From Fretibacterium sp. (GTDB lineage Bacteria > Synergistota > Synergistia > Synergistales > Aminobacteriaceae): 64,000 bases of DNA. A program made the translations under genes and the position numbers. How positions within the stretch are numbered: the stretch's first letter is position 1; every line of letters starts with the position of its first letter. The DNA is taken from NCBI GenBank assembly GCA_024695065.1, contig JAILIX010000038.1:24031-88030 (forward strand), given 5' to 3'. Positions 54,479 through 62,884 of this stretch are shown piece by piece. The notes beneath the pieces were generated by a model. That model worked only from the letters and a program-made list of their open reading frames with translations. It was not told the DNA's origin and did no database searches.

Positions 54479-56050
54479 ATGCAGGCGGCAGGAAACTCCC
54501 CGCAGGGGAGCTCTTCCAATATGGTGAGGCACGCGTTGCTGATGATGGCGGGAACGTTCCTGAGCCGAATCCTTGGGCTGGTTCGGGAGATTGTTGTCGC
54601 AGCATTCTTCGGCGCAACGCGAAGCATGGACGCCTTCAATGTTGCCTACACCCTGGCCAACCTGTCCCGTCAGCTTCTGGCAGAAGGGGCATTATCTGCC
54701 GCCTTTGTGCCTGTTTTCTCCCAGGCGCTCCAGCGCAAAAGATCTCATGCCCTCACACTGGCGCGGGGAGCAATGACCGTCCTTCTTATCGTTTCTCTGG
54801 CCGTGGTTCTGCTGGGCATTCTGTGCGCTCCCCTGCTGACCCGTCTCATCGCCCCCGGGTTCGATACAAAAACAGCAGCTCTTGCATCCAGCCTGACACG
54901 CTGGATGTTTCCCTTTTTAATCCTTATCTCCCTCGCCGCACTGATGATGGGAGAATTAAACAGCCTTGGATCTTTCTTTGTCCCGGCCCTGGCTCCGGCC
55001 TTCAGCAACCTGACTTTTATCCTCACAGCCCCATTCTTCGCTGCTCACTGGGGTGTTTATGGTCTGGCCCTCTCTGTGCTCTGCGGGGGGGGCATGCACT
55101 TTTTCACACAGTGGCTCTGGAGCGCCCGCATAGGAGCCACGCTCTACCCCACACGGCCCGATCTCCGGGACCCGGATTTACGGAAGATAATGGCGCTGTT
55201 TCTGCCCTACGCTGCGGGGCTTTCGCTGAACCAGGTCAATCCGGTCGTCAGCCGGATGCTGGGCTCATTTCTTCAGGAGGGCAGCATCTCCGTCCTGAAC
55301 TATTCCAATCGTATTCTGCAGCTTCCCCTGGGGCTTTTCGTTATCGCCATCTCTCAGGCCGTTCTGCCGCAGCTCTCCCGTTCATCGGAAACAGAGGAGT
55401 TCACAGCTACCCTGCGCCAGGCACTCCGCTTTGCACTCTTCATTGTCCTGCCCGCCTCGCTGGGGCTCATCCTTATTTCCACACCCTTTGTTCACCTGAT
55501 CTTCGTCCGGGGGGAATTCAGCCAATGGGCCTGGGAGGCCACGTCTTCCTGTCTGGCCCTTGGGATGCTGGGACTGCCTGGGATGGCCTGCTCCACCGTC
55601 GCCATGCGGGCTCTCTACGCGCTCTCCATGCCGCGGGAGGCATTCAGGACGACGCTCTTCAGCGTCAGCGCCACGGCACTGTTTTCACTGCTCCTGATGA
55701 TTCCCATGGGTTACAACGGACTTGCACTCGCCCCCAGCATCTCCTTTACCTTGTCCGGGCTCCTTGGACTTCATTACATCCGCAAAAAATTAAGCCGTCC
55801 CCTCAAAATCCTCACCCTTTCCTGGGCATGGGATATGCTGACAGCCATCATCGCACTTTACGTCGTGGTGGAGGCATGGCACTTCTTCCTGCCCTACAAT
55901 CCCGGGGCTGCGCTGACAGTACGCATCGGGTGGTGTCTGGGAGTCATTATCCTCAGTATTGCAGTTTACGGCGGTACGACATGGATCCGTGGCTTCAGCG
56001 AGTGGGAATGGATCCGGCAGGCATTCTCAAGAAAGGAAGATAAAAAATGA
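54479..56050 (+). CDS. murJ: Lipid II flippase MurJ
   Basis: Flips lipid II across the inner membrane for peptidoglycan synthesis. The 523-residue protein has about 14 membrane segments and the MviN/MurJ blocks SRILGLVREIVVAAFFGAT, MDAFNVAYTLANLSRQLLAEGALSAAFVPVF and LNQVNPVVSRMLGSF. GAAAGGGGCTGAGG precedes the ATG. Overlaps the next gene by four bases. Confidence 0.95.
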   Translation: MQAAGNSPQGSSSNMVRHALLMMAGTFLSRILGLVREIVVAAFFGATRSMDAFNVAYTLANLSRQLLAEGALSAAFVPVFSQALQRKRSHALTLARGAMTVLLIVSLAVVLLGILCAPLLTRLIAPGFDTKTAALASSLTRWMFPFLILISLAALMMGELNSLGSFFVPALAPAFSNLTFILTAPFFAAHWGVYGLALSVLCGGGMHFFTQWLWSARIGATLYPTRPDLRDPDLRKIMALFLPYAAGLSLNQVNPVVSRMLGSFLQEGSISVLNYSNRILQLPLGLFVIAISQAVLPQLSRSSETEEFTATLRQALRFALFIVLPASLGLILISTPFVHLIFVRGEFSQWAWEATSSCLALGMLGLPGMACSTVAMRALYALSMPREAFRTTLFSVSATALFSLLLMIPMGYNGLALAPSISFTLSGLLGLHYIRKKLSRPLKILTLSWAWDMLTAIIALYVVVEAWHFFLPYNPGAALTVRIGWCLGVIILSIAVYGGTTWIRGFSEWEWIRQAFSRKEDKK

Positions 56051-56637
56051 AAAACATTAGAAAAGGTTTTAGAGGCCTTGCGGCTGGAATATTTCTGATC
56101 CTGTTGCTCACAGGGGCACTTCAGGCAGCGGCAGCTCCGGCAGGAACCGGACCCGGGACCTCAAAAGCCTGGCAGCAGACGCTGGACGAGCGAACGGGAC
56201 TGATGTGGGTCGACGCACAGATCCTGGGTAAGATGGTTCTGAACGCCCGCGCCCGCCTCACTTTCACGTGGCTGCCCCGTTCTCTCCTGAAACGTCTGGA
56301 AAAGGACCCGCAGGTTGATGAATGGGTCGTCAACGGTCTGAGCTACTATCACACCATCGTCGGGGATACGCAGCAGAAAGTGAAAGGCCGGGACATCATG
56401 GCCCTGAATTACCGCACGGAGAAAAGCTGGACCTTTGATCCGGTAAAACTTACCTTTGGGGATTATCAGGTGAAGAAGGAGGACCTGTTGGGACATAAGG
56501 ACTTCCTCGTCATTGGGGATCTTCCCTCCGGCACGGAAGGAACACTGTACCTCTGCGTGCCGACGCTGAAGCCGGGGCAGACACTTCCCATCACCCTTGG
56601 CCCGGACGCTGTCGAAATGATTCTCCCCAAACGGTGA
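56047..56637 (+). CDS. Exported protein of unknown function
   Basis: Not recognised. The 196-residue protein has a signal peptide (GLAAGIFLILLLTGALQAAAA) and a beta-rich mature part with RTGLMWVDAQILGKMVLNARARLTF, NGLSYYHTIVGD and a C-terminal TLYLCVPTLKPGQTLPITLGPD. No Cys pair, lipobox or repeat. It overlaps murJ by four bases (ATGA), so it is probably translated with it and acts in the envelope. 69 bases separate it from purC. Confidence 0.75.
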   Translation: MKNIRKGFRGLAAGIFLILLLTGALQAAAAPAGTGPGTSKAWQQTLDERTGLMWVDAQILGKMVLNARARLTFTWLPRSLLKRLEKDPQVDEWVVNGLSYYHTIVGDTQQKVKGRDIMALNYRTEKSWTFDPVKLTFGDYQVKKEDLLGHKDFLVIGDLPSGTEGTLYLCVPTLKPGQTLPITLGPDAVEMILPKR

Positions 56638-56706
56638 TTGGCCAGCGGAGAAAAAAATCCTCCACTGAAGGAAAAACATTCATATAAGAAGGAGCAGGTC
56701 AGGACA

Positions 56707-57423
56707 ATGGAGAAACTGGCGGAAAAACGCGAACAGCTTTACGAGGGTAAAGCCAAGAAGGTTTATGCGACGGACAAGCCGGGGTTTTACATCGTCTCGT
56801 ACAAGGATGACGCCACCGCCTTTAACGGTGAGAAGCGCGGTACCATCACAGGAAAGGGCGTCGTGAATAACCGAATGAGCAACATCATTTTTCAAATGAT
56901 GGAGGCCAACGGCGTCGAGACCCACTTTGTAAAAGAACTGAGCGACCGGGAGACACTGGTGAAGGCCGTTAAAATCGTCCCGCTGGAGATTATCATCCGC
57001 AACGTAGCGGCGGGGTCCTTCTCCAAGCGCTACGGCGTACCGGAGGGACAGGAGCTGAAGTGCCCCACGCTGGAGTTCTCCCTCAAGGACGACGCACTGA
57101 ACGACCCGCTCATCAATGACTCGCATATTCTGGCGCTGGGCGTGGCTACGGAGGAGGAACTGAAGGCTATTCGTGATATGGCCTATAAGGTCAATGAGCT
57201 CCTGAAGTCATATTTCCTGAAGATTGGCGTGAAACTCATCGACTTTAAGATTGAGGCCGGACGTTATGAGGGGCGAATTATTCTGGCGGACGAGATTTCG
57301 CCGGATACCTGCCGCCTCTGGGACGCTAAAACAAACGAGAAGCTGGACAAGGACCGCTTCCGCCGCGACATGGGCGGTGTGGAAGAAGCCTATCAGGAAA
57401 TGTTTAAGAGGGTGTCCCAGTGA
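56707..57423 (+). CDS. purC: Phosphoribosylaminoimidazole-succinocarboxamide synthase
   Basis: Makes SAICAR in purine synthesis. The 238-residue protein starts [21 protein letters not shown], with [40 protein letters not shown] and [17 protein letters not shown] 56707 follows AAGGAGCAGG; the open frame upstream has no family sequence. Overlaps purF (GTGA). Confidence 0.97.
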   Translation: MEKLAEKREQLYEGKAKKVYATDKPGFYIVSYKDDATAFNGEKRGTITGKGVVNNRMSNIIFQMMEANGVETHFVKELSDRETLVKAVKIVPLEIIIRNVAAGSFSKRYGVPEGQELKCPTLEFSLKDDALNDPLINDSHILALGVATEEELKAIRDMAYKVNELLKSYFLKIGVKLIDFKIEAGRYEGRIILADEISPDTCRLWDAKTNEKLDKDRFRRDMGGVEEAYQEMFKRVSQ

Positions 57424-58844
57424 GCGCAAACATCCTTGAAAGCGATTCGCTGCACGAGGAATGCGGCGTCATCGGCGTCTACCGGGAGTCGATGGACGCC
57501 GCAACGAGCGTCTACTATGGCCTCTACGCGCTCCAGCATCGTGGACAGGAGAGCTCGGGAATCGCGGCCAACAACGGCGGGAGCATCTCGCTGCGGAAGA
57601 AGCTCGGTCTGGTGAGCGAGGTCTTTCACGGCAGCCATACCCTGTCAGGCCTGAACGGAAACATCGCCATCGGCCACGTGCGCTACTCCACTGCCGGGGA
57701 GGGCGACGTCCGCGCCGCACAGCCATTGGTGGCACGCTGCAAGCTGGGGGACGTGTCCCTGGCCCACAACGGCAACCTGGTCAACTCGGAGAGCATTCAG
57801 GATATGCTGTCGGACTCCGGTGTTATCTTCCAGACGACATCGGACTCCGAATCCATTCTGAATCTCATTTGCCAGCATGGCAACACCCGCGGCATTGAGG
57901 CCGGAATCCACGCGGCCATGGGGCTGATGAAGGGAGCCTATGTTCTTATCATCACCGTGGGGGACCAACTCATCGGCGTGCGGGATCCCTATGGGTTCCA
58001 CCCTCTCTGCATCGGGAAATTATCCGATGGCTGGGTGCTGGCGTCAGAGAGCTGCGCTCTGGAGGCACTGGATGCGGAATTTGTACGCGATGTGACCCCC
58101 GGTGAAATCGTGATTATCAACAAGGACGGTTTGCGGAGCATTGAACCCGCCCATTGGTGCCGAAAGAGCCTCTGCGTGTTTGAGCTGGTGTACTTCGCGC
58201 GGCCGGACAGCGTGGTGGATGGCGTGAGCGTCTACGACTTCCGTCGGCGCTGTGGGGCACTTCTGGCAAAACAGAGCGGAGTCGAGGCTGACATGGTGAT
58301 GGCGGTGCCGGACTCCGGCATTCCGGCCGCAATCGGCTACGCCGAGACATCGGGCATTCCTTACGGCGAAGGGCTCATCAAGAACAAATATATCGGCCGG
58401 ACCTTCATCCAGCCCACCCAGGAGATGCGCGAAGACGCCGTGCGCATCAAACTCTCCACCATCCGCCAGAACATTGAGGGCAAGCGCCTGGTGGTGGTGG
58501 ATGACTCCATCGTGCGCGGCACCACCTGCCGCCGCATTGTGGGACATCTGAGGGACGCCGGCGCGAAAGAGGTCCACGTCTGCTCTGCATCGCCCGCTGT
58601 GCGTTATTCCTGCTACTTCGGCATTGACACGCCCTACCGGGAAAAACTCATCGCCGTGCAGAAGGAACACGATGAGATTCGCGAGTACCTTGGAGCGGAC
58701 ACCCTGACCTATCTGAGCATGGAAAATCTGGCCTCCGTCTGCGAAGGCAGGGACTGTTACTGCAAAGCGTGTTTTGACGGAAATTATCCAATGGAGGTCC
58801 CCGCCACAGCGCGGCCATCCGGCTTCGTCAAAGAAGGAAGATGA
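57420..58844 (+). CDS. purF: Amidophosphoribosyltransferase
   Basis: First committed step of purine synthesis. The 474-residue protein has a short propeptide before the catalytic Cys15 ([10 protein letters not shown]), glutaminase blocks [13 protein letters not shown] and GHVRYSTAG, and the PRPP-binding [12 protein letters not shown]. The cysteines of [10 protein letters not shown] near the end fit the Fe-S form of Bacillus. GTG start overlaps the purC stop. Confidence 0.97.
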   Translation: MSANILESDSLHEECGVIGVYRESMDAATSVYYGLYALQHRGQESSGIAANNGGSISLRKKLGLVSEVFHGSHTLSGLNGNIAIGHVRYSTAGEGDVRAAQPLVARCKLGDVSLAHNGNLVNSESIQDMLSDSGVIFQTTSDSESILNLICQHGNTRGIEAGIHAAMGLMKGAYVLIITVGDQLIGVRDPYGFHPLCIGKLSDGWVLASESCALEALDAEFVRDVTPGEIVIINKDGLRSIEPAHWCRKSLCVFELVYFARPDSVVDGVSVYDFRRRCGALLAKQSGVEADMVMAVPDSGIPAAIGYAETSGIPYGEGLIKNKYIGRTFIQPTQEMREDAVRIKLSTIRQNIEGKRLVVVDDSIVRGTTCRRIVGHLRDAGAKEVHVCSASPAVRYSCYFGIDTPYREKLIAVQKEHDEIREYLGADTLTYLSMENLASVCEGRDCYCKACFDGNYPMEVPATARPSGFVKEGR

Positions 58845-58876
58845 ACGTCGCTGAAGCAGGGTAAGGTTCCTGAGCT

Positions 58877-58898
58877 GGCAGGGAATAAACCTGCCTTT
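58877..58898 (+). terminator. Weak terminator-like hairpin after purF
   Basis: GGCAGG-GAATAAA-CCTGCC followed by TTT only. It lies 33 bases past purF and may separate it from the next gene. Confidence 0.4.
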
Positions 58899-58970
58899 GA
58901 AAAAGTATTCTTTTCTTCCGTCGGTGGGGTAAAATAAAGAGGAAAAGGTTTGGAGGAGAGGTGAGGGCTC

Positions 58971-59933
58971 TTGGACGATATTGCCGACGGGAAGTCTGTC
59001 TCTGGATGGGGAGGAATCCCCTATGGGGGACGACTGGGAATTTATGCGGCAAGCCGCCTGACTGCGCGGATCCCCGGTTTGATTTTTCGTGAACAACGCG
59101 GCGGAGACACAGGGCTGAACGCCCATCTGGAAGTTGTGGAGGAATACCCCAAGATGGGCAAAATGGTGGGGCTCCAGGTCCGTTCAGACAACGGCGGGGA
59201 GGTCGAGCGCACTGCGCGCGGCTATGTTTGCCGTGGGGAGATGGCCCACGTCGCCTATTGGCTTCAGCACTCTCTGCCGGTGATTGTCATGATTTATGAG
59301 CAGAGACAGGATCATTTGCTTTGGGAGTCGGTGAGCCCGGAGACGATTGAGATATCGGGACAGCATTGGGAACTTCTTGTCCCCTTCGATCAGGTTTACG
59401 GAGAGGAGGCCATTGATCGTATCGCTGATCTTTCCTGCTACAGCCCCTATCTGGCCCGGCTGGCCCTGGACCGGCCGTGGATGCAGATTATTGATATGGG
59501 CCGGGGCATCCTGCTGGAGATGGACGAATGGCTGAATCAACCCTCAGAGAGGGGAAGTCTGAGACTTTCCGTTCTGGGCGAGAATGGAGAAACGGAGTCA
59601 GTTTATGAGTGGCCCTTTCAGACGAACCCGGATATGCCGCATATCTTTCGTCTGGCGTCGCTTTTCCCCTGGGCCAACATTGAGACGGATTCCGCCTTCT
59701 ACCGCGAGAAGATGGGAGACGACGTGCTCCCCCACTCCATCTTGCCCTGGACGGTGGAGGCAGGGGAGATTGCGCGCTTTCGGCTTCGACTCTCGCTGAA
59801 CGATCTGGGACGCTCCTTTCTGACGACAGAGCAATTTCTGCGGCGGGGAGAGTTTCCAATAATGGAGCTATCTGGCGGTTTTGGCCCGGAGTATGAGAAG
59901 GGACTTAAATTTCAGCTTTATAGGAAGCAGTGA
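58971..59933 (+). CDS. DUF4365-domain protein
   Basis: The first 140 residues resemble DUF4365, a family with nuclease-like features: REQRGGDTGLNAHLEVVEE, then GKMVGLQVRSDNGG, in the positions of Asp, Glu and Gln-x-Arg/Lys of PD-(D/E)xK folds, and YWLQHSLPVIVMIYEQRQDHLLWESV. The remaining 180 residues are not recognised. The start is TTG at 58971 behind a purine-rich GAGGTGAGGG. Family members often occur near defence or mobile genes, but here it precedes the kor genes by 43 bases, on the same strand. Function unknown. Confidence 0.7.
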   Translation: MDDIADGKSVSGWGGIPYGGRLGIYAASRLTARIPGLIFREQRGGDTGLNAHLEVVEEYPKMGKMVGLQVRSDNGGEVERTARGYVCRGEMAHVAYWLQHSLPVIVMIYEQRQDHLLWESVSPETIEISGQHWELLVPFDQVYGEEAIDRIADLSCYSPYLARLALDRPWMQIIDMGRGILLEMDEWLNQPSERGSLRLSVLGENGETESVYEWPFQTNPDMPHIFRLASLFPWANIETDSAFYREKMGDDVLPHSILPWTVEAGEIARFRLRLSLNDLGRSFLTTEQFLRRGEFPIMELSGGFGPEYEKGLKFQLYRKQ

Positions 59934-59976
59934 AGCGTTTTTCCATCGTTTTTATTTTTGAGGGAGGTGTGTGTTG

Positions 59977-60186
59977 TTGGCGAAACAGTTTAAGGTCGAT
60001 GTCAACGGCGCGTGGTGCAAGGGATGTTCCCTCTGCATCGGGGTCTGTCCAAAATCTGTGTTGGATTTGACAGACCGGCTGAAGGCAGAGGCGGCCCGGC
60101 AGAAAGACTGCATTGGCTGCCGCCAGTGTGAGAACATCTGTCCGGATCTCGCCATCACGGTGAAGGAGGTTGAGGCAAATGGCTGA
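59977..60186 (+). CDS. korD: 2-oxoacid:ferredoxin oxidoreductase, delta (ferredoxin) subunit
   Basis: Small 2x[4Fe-4S] protein with CKGCSLCIGVCP and CIGCRQCENICP. It passes electrons from the catalytic subunits. The frame has GTG, TTG and TTG in a row (59971, 59974, 59977); the last is favoured because AGGGAGGTG ends eight bases before it, so the protein begins MAKQFKVDVNG. Overlaps the alpha subunit by eight bases. Confidence 0.9.
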   Translation: MAKQFKVDVNGAWCKGCSLCIGVCPKSVLDLTDRLKAEAARQKDCIGCRQCENICPDLAITVKEVEANG

Positions 60187-61321
60187 GGCAAAGAACGTCG
60201 CGTTCTGGCAGGGAAACACGGCTATGGCGCACGGTGCTCTGGCCGCAGGATGCAATTTCTTTGGGGGCTATCCCATCACGCCTTCAACGGAGATTGCTGA
60301 GGTCATGGCCGAAGAACTGCCCAAGAAGGGCGGGCACTTCATGCAGATGGAGGATGAGATTGGCGGCATCGCGGCAGCCATCGGAGCGTCCATCGCAGGA
60401 GCGAAGGCTCTGACAGCAACCTCCGGCCCCGGGTTCTCCCTGAAGCAGGAAAATCTTGGCCTGGCATACATTGCGGAGATTCCCATCGTTGTCGTCGATG
60501 TCATGCGCGGAGGCCCCTCCACGGGAACTCCAACGAAGATATCTCAGGGCGACGTGATGCAGGCCAGGTGGGGGACGCACGGCGACCACGCCACCATCTG
60601 TTACTCCCCTTCGTCCGTTCAGGAGTGCTATGATCTGGCGATTAAGGCGTTCAACAATGCCGAAAGGTTCCGCCAGCCCGTTCTCATCCTGGGAGACGAG
60701 GTTGTTGGCCATATGCGCGAGAAGGTCGTCACTCAGGACCCGGCGAAGCTGAAGCTCGTCAACCGCGTGAAACCCAGCGTCAAGCCGGAGGAATTCACCC
60801 CTTATAAGCCGAACCCCGCGACGGGCGTTCCGGAGATGGCGGCTTTCGGGGATGGGTACTCCTGGCATGTGACGGGCCTGACAACCAACGAGTGGGGGTT
60901 CCCCACCAACGACAACGCGGAGATTGAGAAGAAGAACCTCCGCCTGCTAAGCAAGGTCGATCGCGCCCGGGACGAGATTGTCGAGTTCGAGGCGGAGAGC
61001 ATGGAGGGAGCCAGCGTCGTCATCGTAGCCTATGGCAGCGTGGGACGCTCTGCACTGCGCGCCGTGCGCGACGCCCGCAAGGAGGGTATTGCTGCGGGCT
61101 TCTTCCGCCCCATCACCCTGTGGCCCTTCCCGGACAAAGAACTCCTGAAGGCCGCGCAGGGTGCAAAAACCATCATTGTTCCAGAACTGAACTGCGGCCA
61201 GATGGTGCTCGAAGTGGAACGCGCCTTCAAGGGACACAGTGATGTCCAGCCGCTGAACCTGGTGAACGGGGAGCTGTTCAAGCCCTCCGAGATACTGAAG
61301 AAAATCAAGGAGGTGGCCTGA
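60179..61321 (+). CDS. korA: 2-oxoacid:ferredoxin oxidoreductase, alpha subunit
   Basis: Pyrimidine-binding half of the thiamine enzyme that oxidises a 2-oxoacid to acyl-CoA and reduced ferredoxin. The 380-residue protein has YPITPSTEIAEVMAEELPK, MEDEIGGIAAAIGASIAGAKALTATSGPGFSLKQE and the C-terminal PELNCGQM. ATG 60179 follows AAGGAGGTTGAGG. 2-oxoglutarate or branched-chain 2-oxoacids are both possible substrates; gene order delta-alpha-beta-gamma fits Kor. Confidence 0.93.
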   Translation: MAEAKNVAFWQGNTAMAHGALAAGCNFFGGYPITPSTEIAEVMAEELPKKGGHFMQMEDEIGGIAAAIGASIAGAKALTATSGPGFSLKQENLGLAYIAEIPIVVVDVMRGGPSTGTPTKISQGDVMQARWGTHGDHATICYSPSSVQECYDLAIKAFNNAERFRQPVLILGDEVVGHMREKVVTQDPAKLKLVNRVKPSVKPEEFTPYKPNPATGVPEMAAFGDGYSWHVTGLTTNEWGFPTNDNAEIEKKNLRLLSKVDRARDEIVEFEAESMEGASVVIVAYGSVGRSALRAVRDARKEGIAAGFFRPITLWPFPDKELLKAAQGAKTIIVPELNCGQMVLEVERAFKGHSDVQPLNLVNGELFKPSEILKKIKEVA

Positions 61322-61322
61322 A

Positions 61323-62150
61323 ATGCCGAGCCCTGAGGTTATGAAGTGGGTGCGGACGCGCTTCATGCCGCACATCTGGTGCCCCGGCTGCGGGCACGGC
61401 GTCATTATGCACTCCCTGATCCGTGCGCTGGTATCGCTGGATGCTGATCCCAAGAGCACAGTGGTCGCGTCGGGTATCGGGTGCTCCAGCCGCATGGCGG
61501 GCTACATCAACGCCTGCACGCTGCACTCAACCCACGGACGGTCCCTGGCCTTCGCCACAGGGATAAAAATGCACAAGCCGGAGCTGACCGTTGTGAACGT
61601 CATGGGCGATGGGGACTGCACGGCCATTGGCGGCAACCACTTCATCCATGCCTGCCGCCGCAATATCGACATCACCGCCATTGTCATGAACAACAATATC
61701 TATGGTATGACGGGCGGCCAGGCGAGCCCCACAACGCCCTTTGGCGCCTTTGCCACGACTACGCCCTACGGCGCGATTGACCCCACCTTCGACATCTGCA
61801 AGCTGGCGGAGGGGGCCGGCGCTTCCTATGTGGCGCGGACAACCATCGCCAACCCCAGGCAGGCAGAGCAGTTCATCGCCAACGGAATCAAGAACAAGGG
61901 CTTCTCAGTGATTGAGATTGTAACTCACTGCCACACTCAGTTTGGCCGTAAGAACAATCGCCGTCTGCCCATCGAGAATTACAAGTTCTTCCGGGAGAAC
62001 TCCATCCCGCTGGCCGTTGCCAAAGAAAAGACCCCGGAGGAGCTCGCGGGGAAGATTATCTGCGGCGAATTTGTGACGAGGGACAAGCCTGAGTACACGG
62101 CGCAGTACCAGAAGTTTGTTATTGACAAGGCGCAGGGAAAGGGGGAGTAG
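61323..62150 (+). CDS. korB: 2-oxoacid:ferredoxin oxidoreductase, beta subunit
   Basis: Thiamine diphosphate-binding subunit. The 275-residue protein has WCPGCGHGVIM near the start, GIGCSSRMAGYINACTLHSTHGR, the TPP/Mg motif MGDGDCTAIGGNH and NNNIYGMTGGQASPTTP. It begins one base after the alpha stop. Only two cysteines are at the CPGCG site, so the cluster is in the delta subunit or shared. Confidence 0.94.
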   Translation: MPSPEVMKWVRTRFMPHIWCPGCGHGVIMHSLIRALVSLDADPKSTVVASGIGCSSRMAGYINACTLHSTHGRSLAFATGIKMHKPELTVVNVMGDGDCTAIGGNHFIHACRRNIDITAIVMNNNIYGMTGGQASPTTPFGAFATTTPYGAIDPTFDICKLAEGAGASYVARTTIANPRQAEQFIANGIKNKGFSVIEIVTHCHTQFGRKNNRRLPIENYKFFRENSIPLAVAKEKTPEELAGKIICGEFVTRDKPEYTAQYQKFVIDKAQGKGE

Positions 62151-62155
62151 GCGTC

Positions 62156-62764
62156 ATGGCTGAACGTTTTGAGATTCGTATTGCCGGTTCCGGTGGACAG
62201 GGTGTCATTCTCGCCACGGAGCTTATCGGTCAGGCCATCACGTATCATGAGGAGGGTCTCTATGTCGTGCAGTCCCAGGCCTACGGGCCGGAGGCACGCG
62301 GCGGCAAGTCCAAGGCGGAGGTCGTCATCTCCCGCGAGCCCATTGACTACCCCAAGGTCATTGCCCCAAGTCTTCAGATTATCCTGACTCAGGCGGCGGC
62401 GGATGAGTTCGCGCCGGATACGCTGCCCGGCGGACGTATTGTCTGCGATGACTTCTTCGTGACGGAAATTCCCGGCATGAATACAAGCTGCGGAGCGACA
62501 GAGCACGAGCAGCATATCGATGCGCGCATCTACTCGTTGCCCATCGTGCGGACGGCGCGGGACAAACTGGGCCGTGAGATTGTCACCAACATGGTGGCGC
62601 TGGGCTGCGTGGGCCGTGTGCTGGAGCTTGAGAAGCTCGCAAACCCGGACTCACTGCGTAAGGTTATTGCGGCGCACTTCCCGGTACAGAAGATTGCGGA
62701 TCTGAACATCGCTGCTTTCAACGCGGGATACGACGAATTCAAAAACAGCCCCATGCCGGACTGA
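62156..62764 (+). CDS. korC: 2-oxoacid:ferredoxin oxidoreductase, gamma subunit
   Basis: The 202-residue protein shows the gamma-domain pattern: IRIAGSGGQGVILATELIGQA, QSYGPEARGG-like QAYGPEARGGKSKAEVVIS and TNMVALGCVGRVLEL. It binds CoA in related enzymes. Last gene of the operon with a strong terminator 14 bases behind. Confidence 0.93.
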   Translation: MAERFEIRIAGSGGQGVILATELIGQAITYHEEGLYVVQSQAYGPEARGGKSKAEVVISREPIDYPKVIAPSLQIILTQAAADEFAPDTLPGGRIVCDDFFVTEIPGMNTSCGATEHEQHIDARIYSLPIVRTARDKLGREIVTNMVALGCVGRVLELEKLANPDSLRKVIAAHFPVQKIADLNIAAFNAGYDEFKNSPMPD

Positions 62765-62777
62765 GAACTGCATTAAT

Positions 62778-62811
62778 AAAAGAACGAGGGCCTGCGGGCC
62801 CTCGTTCTTTT
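62778..62811. terminator. Strong terminator after korC, possibly bidirectional
   Basis: A 15-bp stem (62778-62792 with 62797-62811), loop TGCG, with four T at the end of the right arm and four A at the start of the left, so it can serve korC and the convergent fliK. Confidence 0.95.
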
Positions 62812-62884
62812 ATCCCTTATCGCGGGCAGGAGCCCTGAGGGTTCCGCTCGTCCATCCCATCTCCAGTTATGGAGTTATAGACAA

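Noticed and set aside
54823..56043. A 406-codon frame overlapping murJ in another frame
   Set aside because: murJ has the conserved blocks and membrane segments; the overlapping frame is Pro/His/Arg-rich shadow sequence.
58044..59126. A 360-codon frame antisense to purF
   Set aside because: purF is secure and the antisense frame has no ribosome site or family features.
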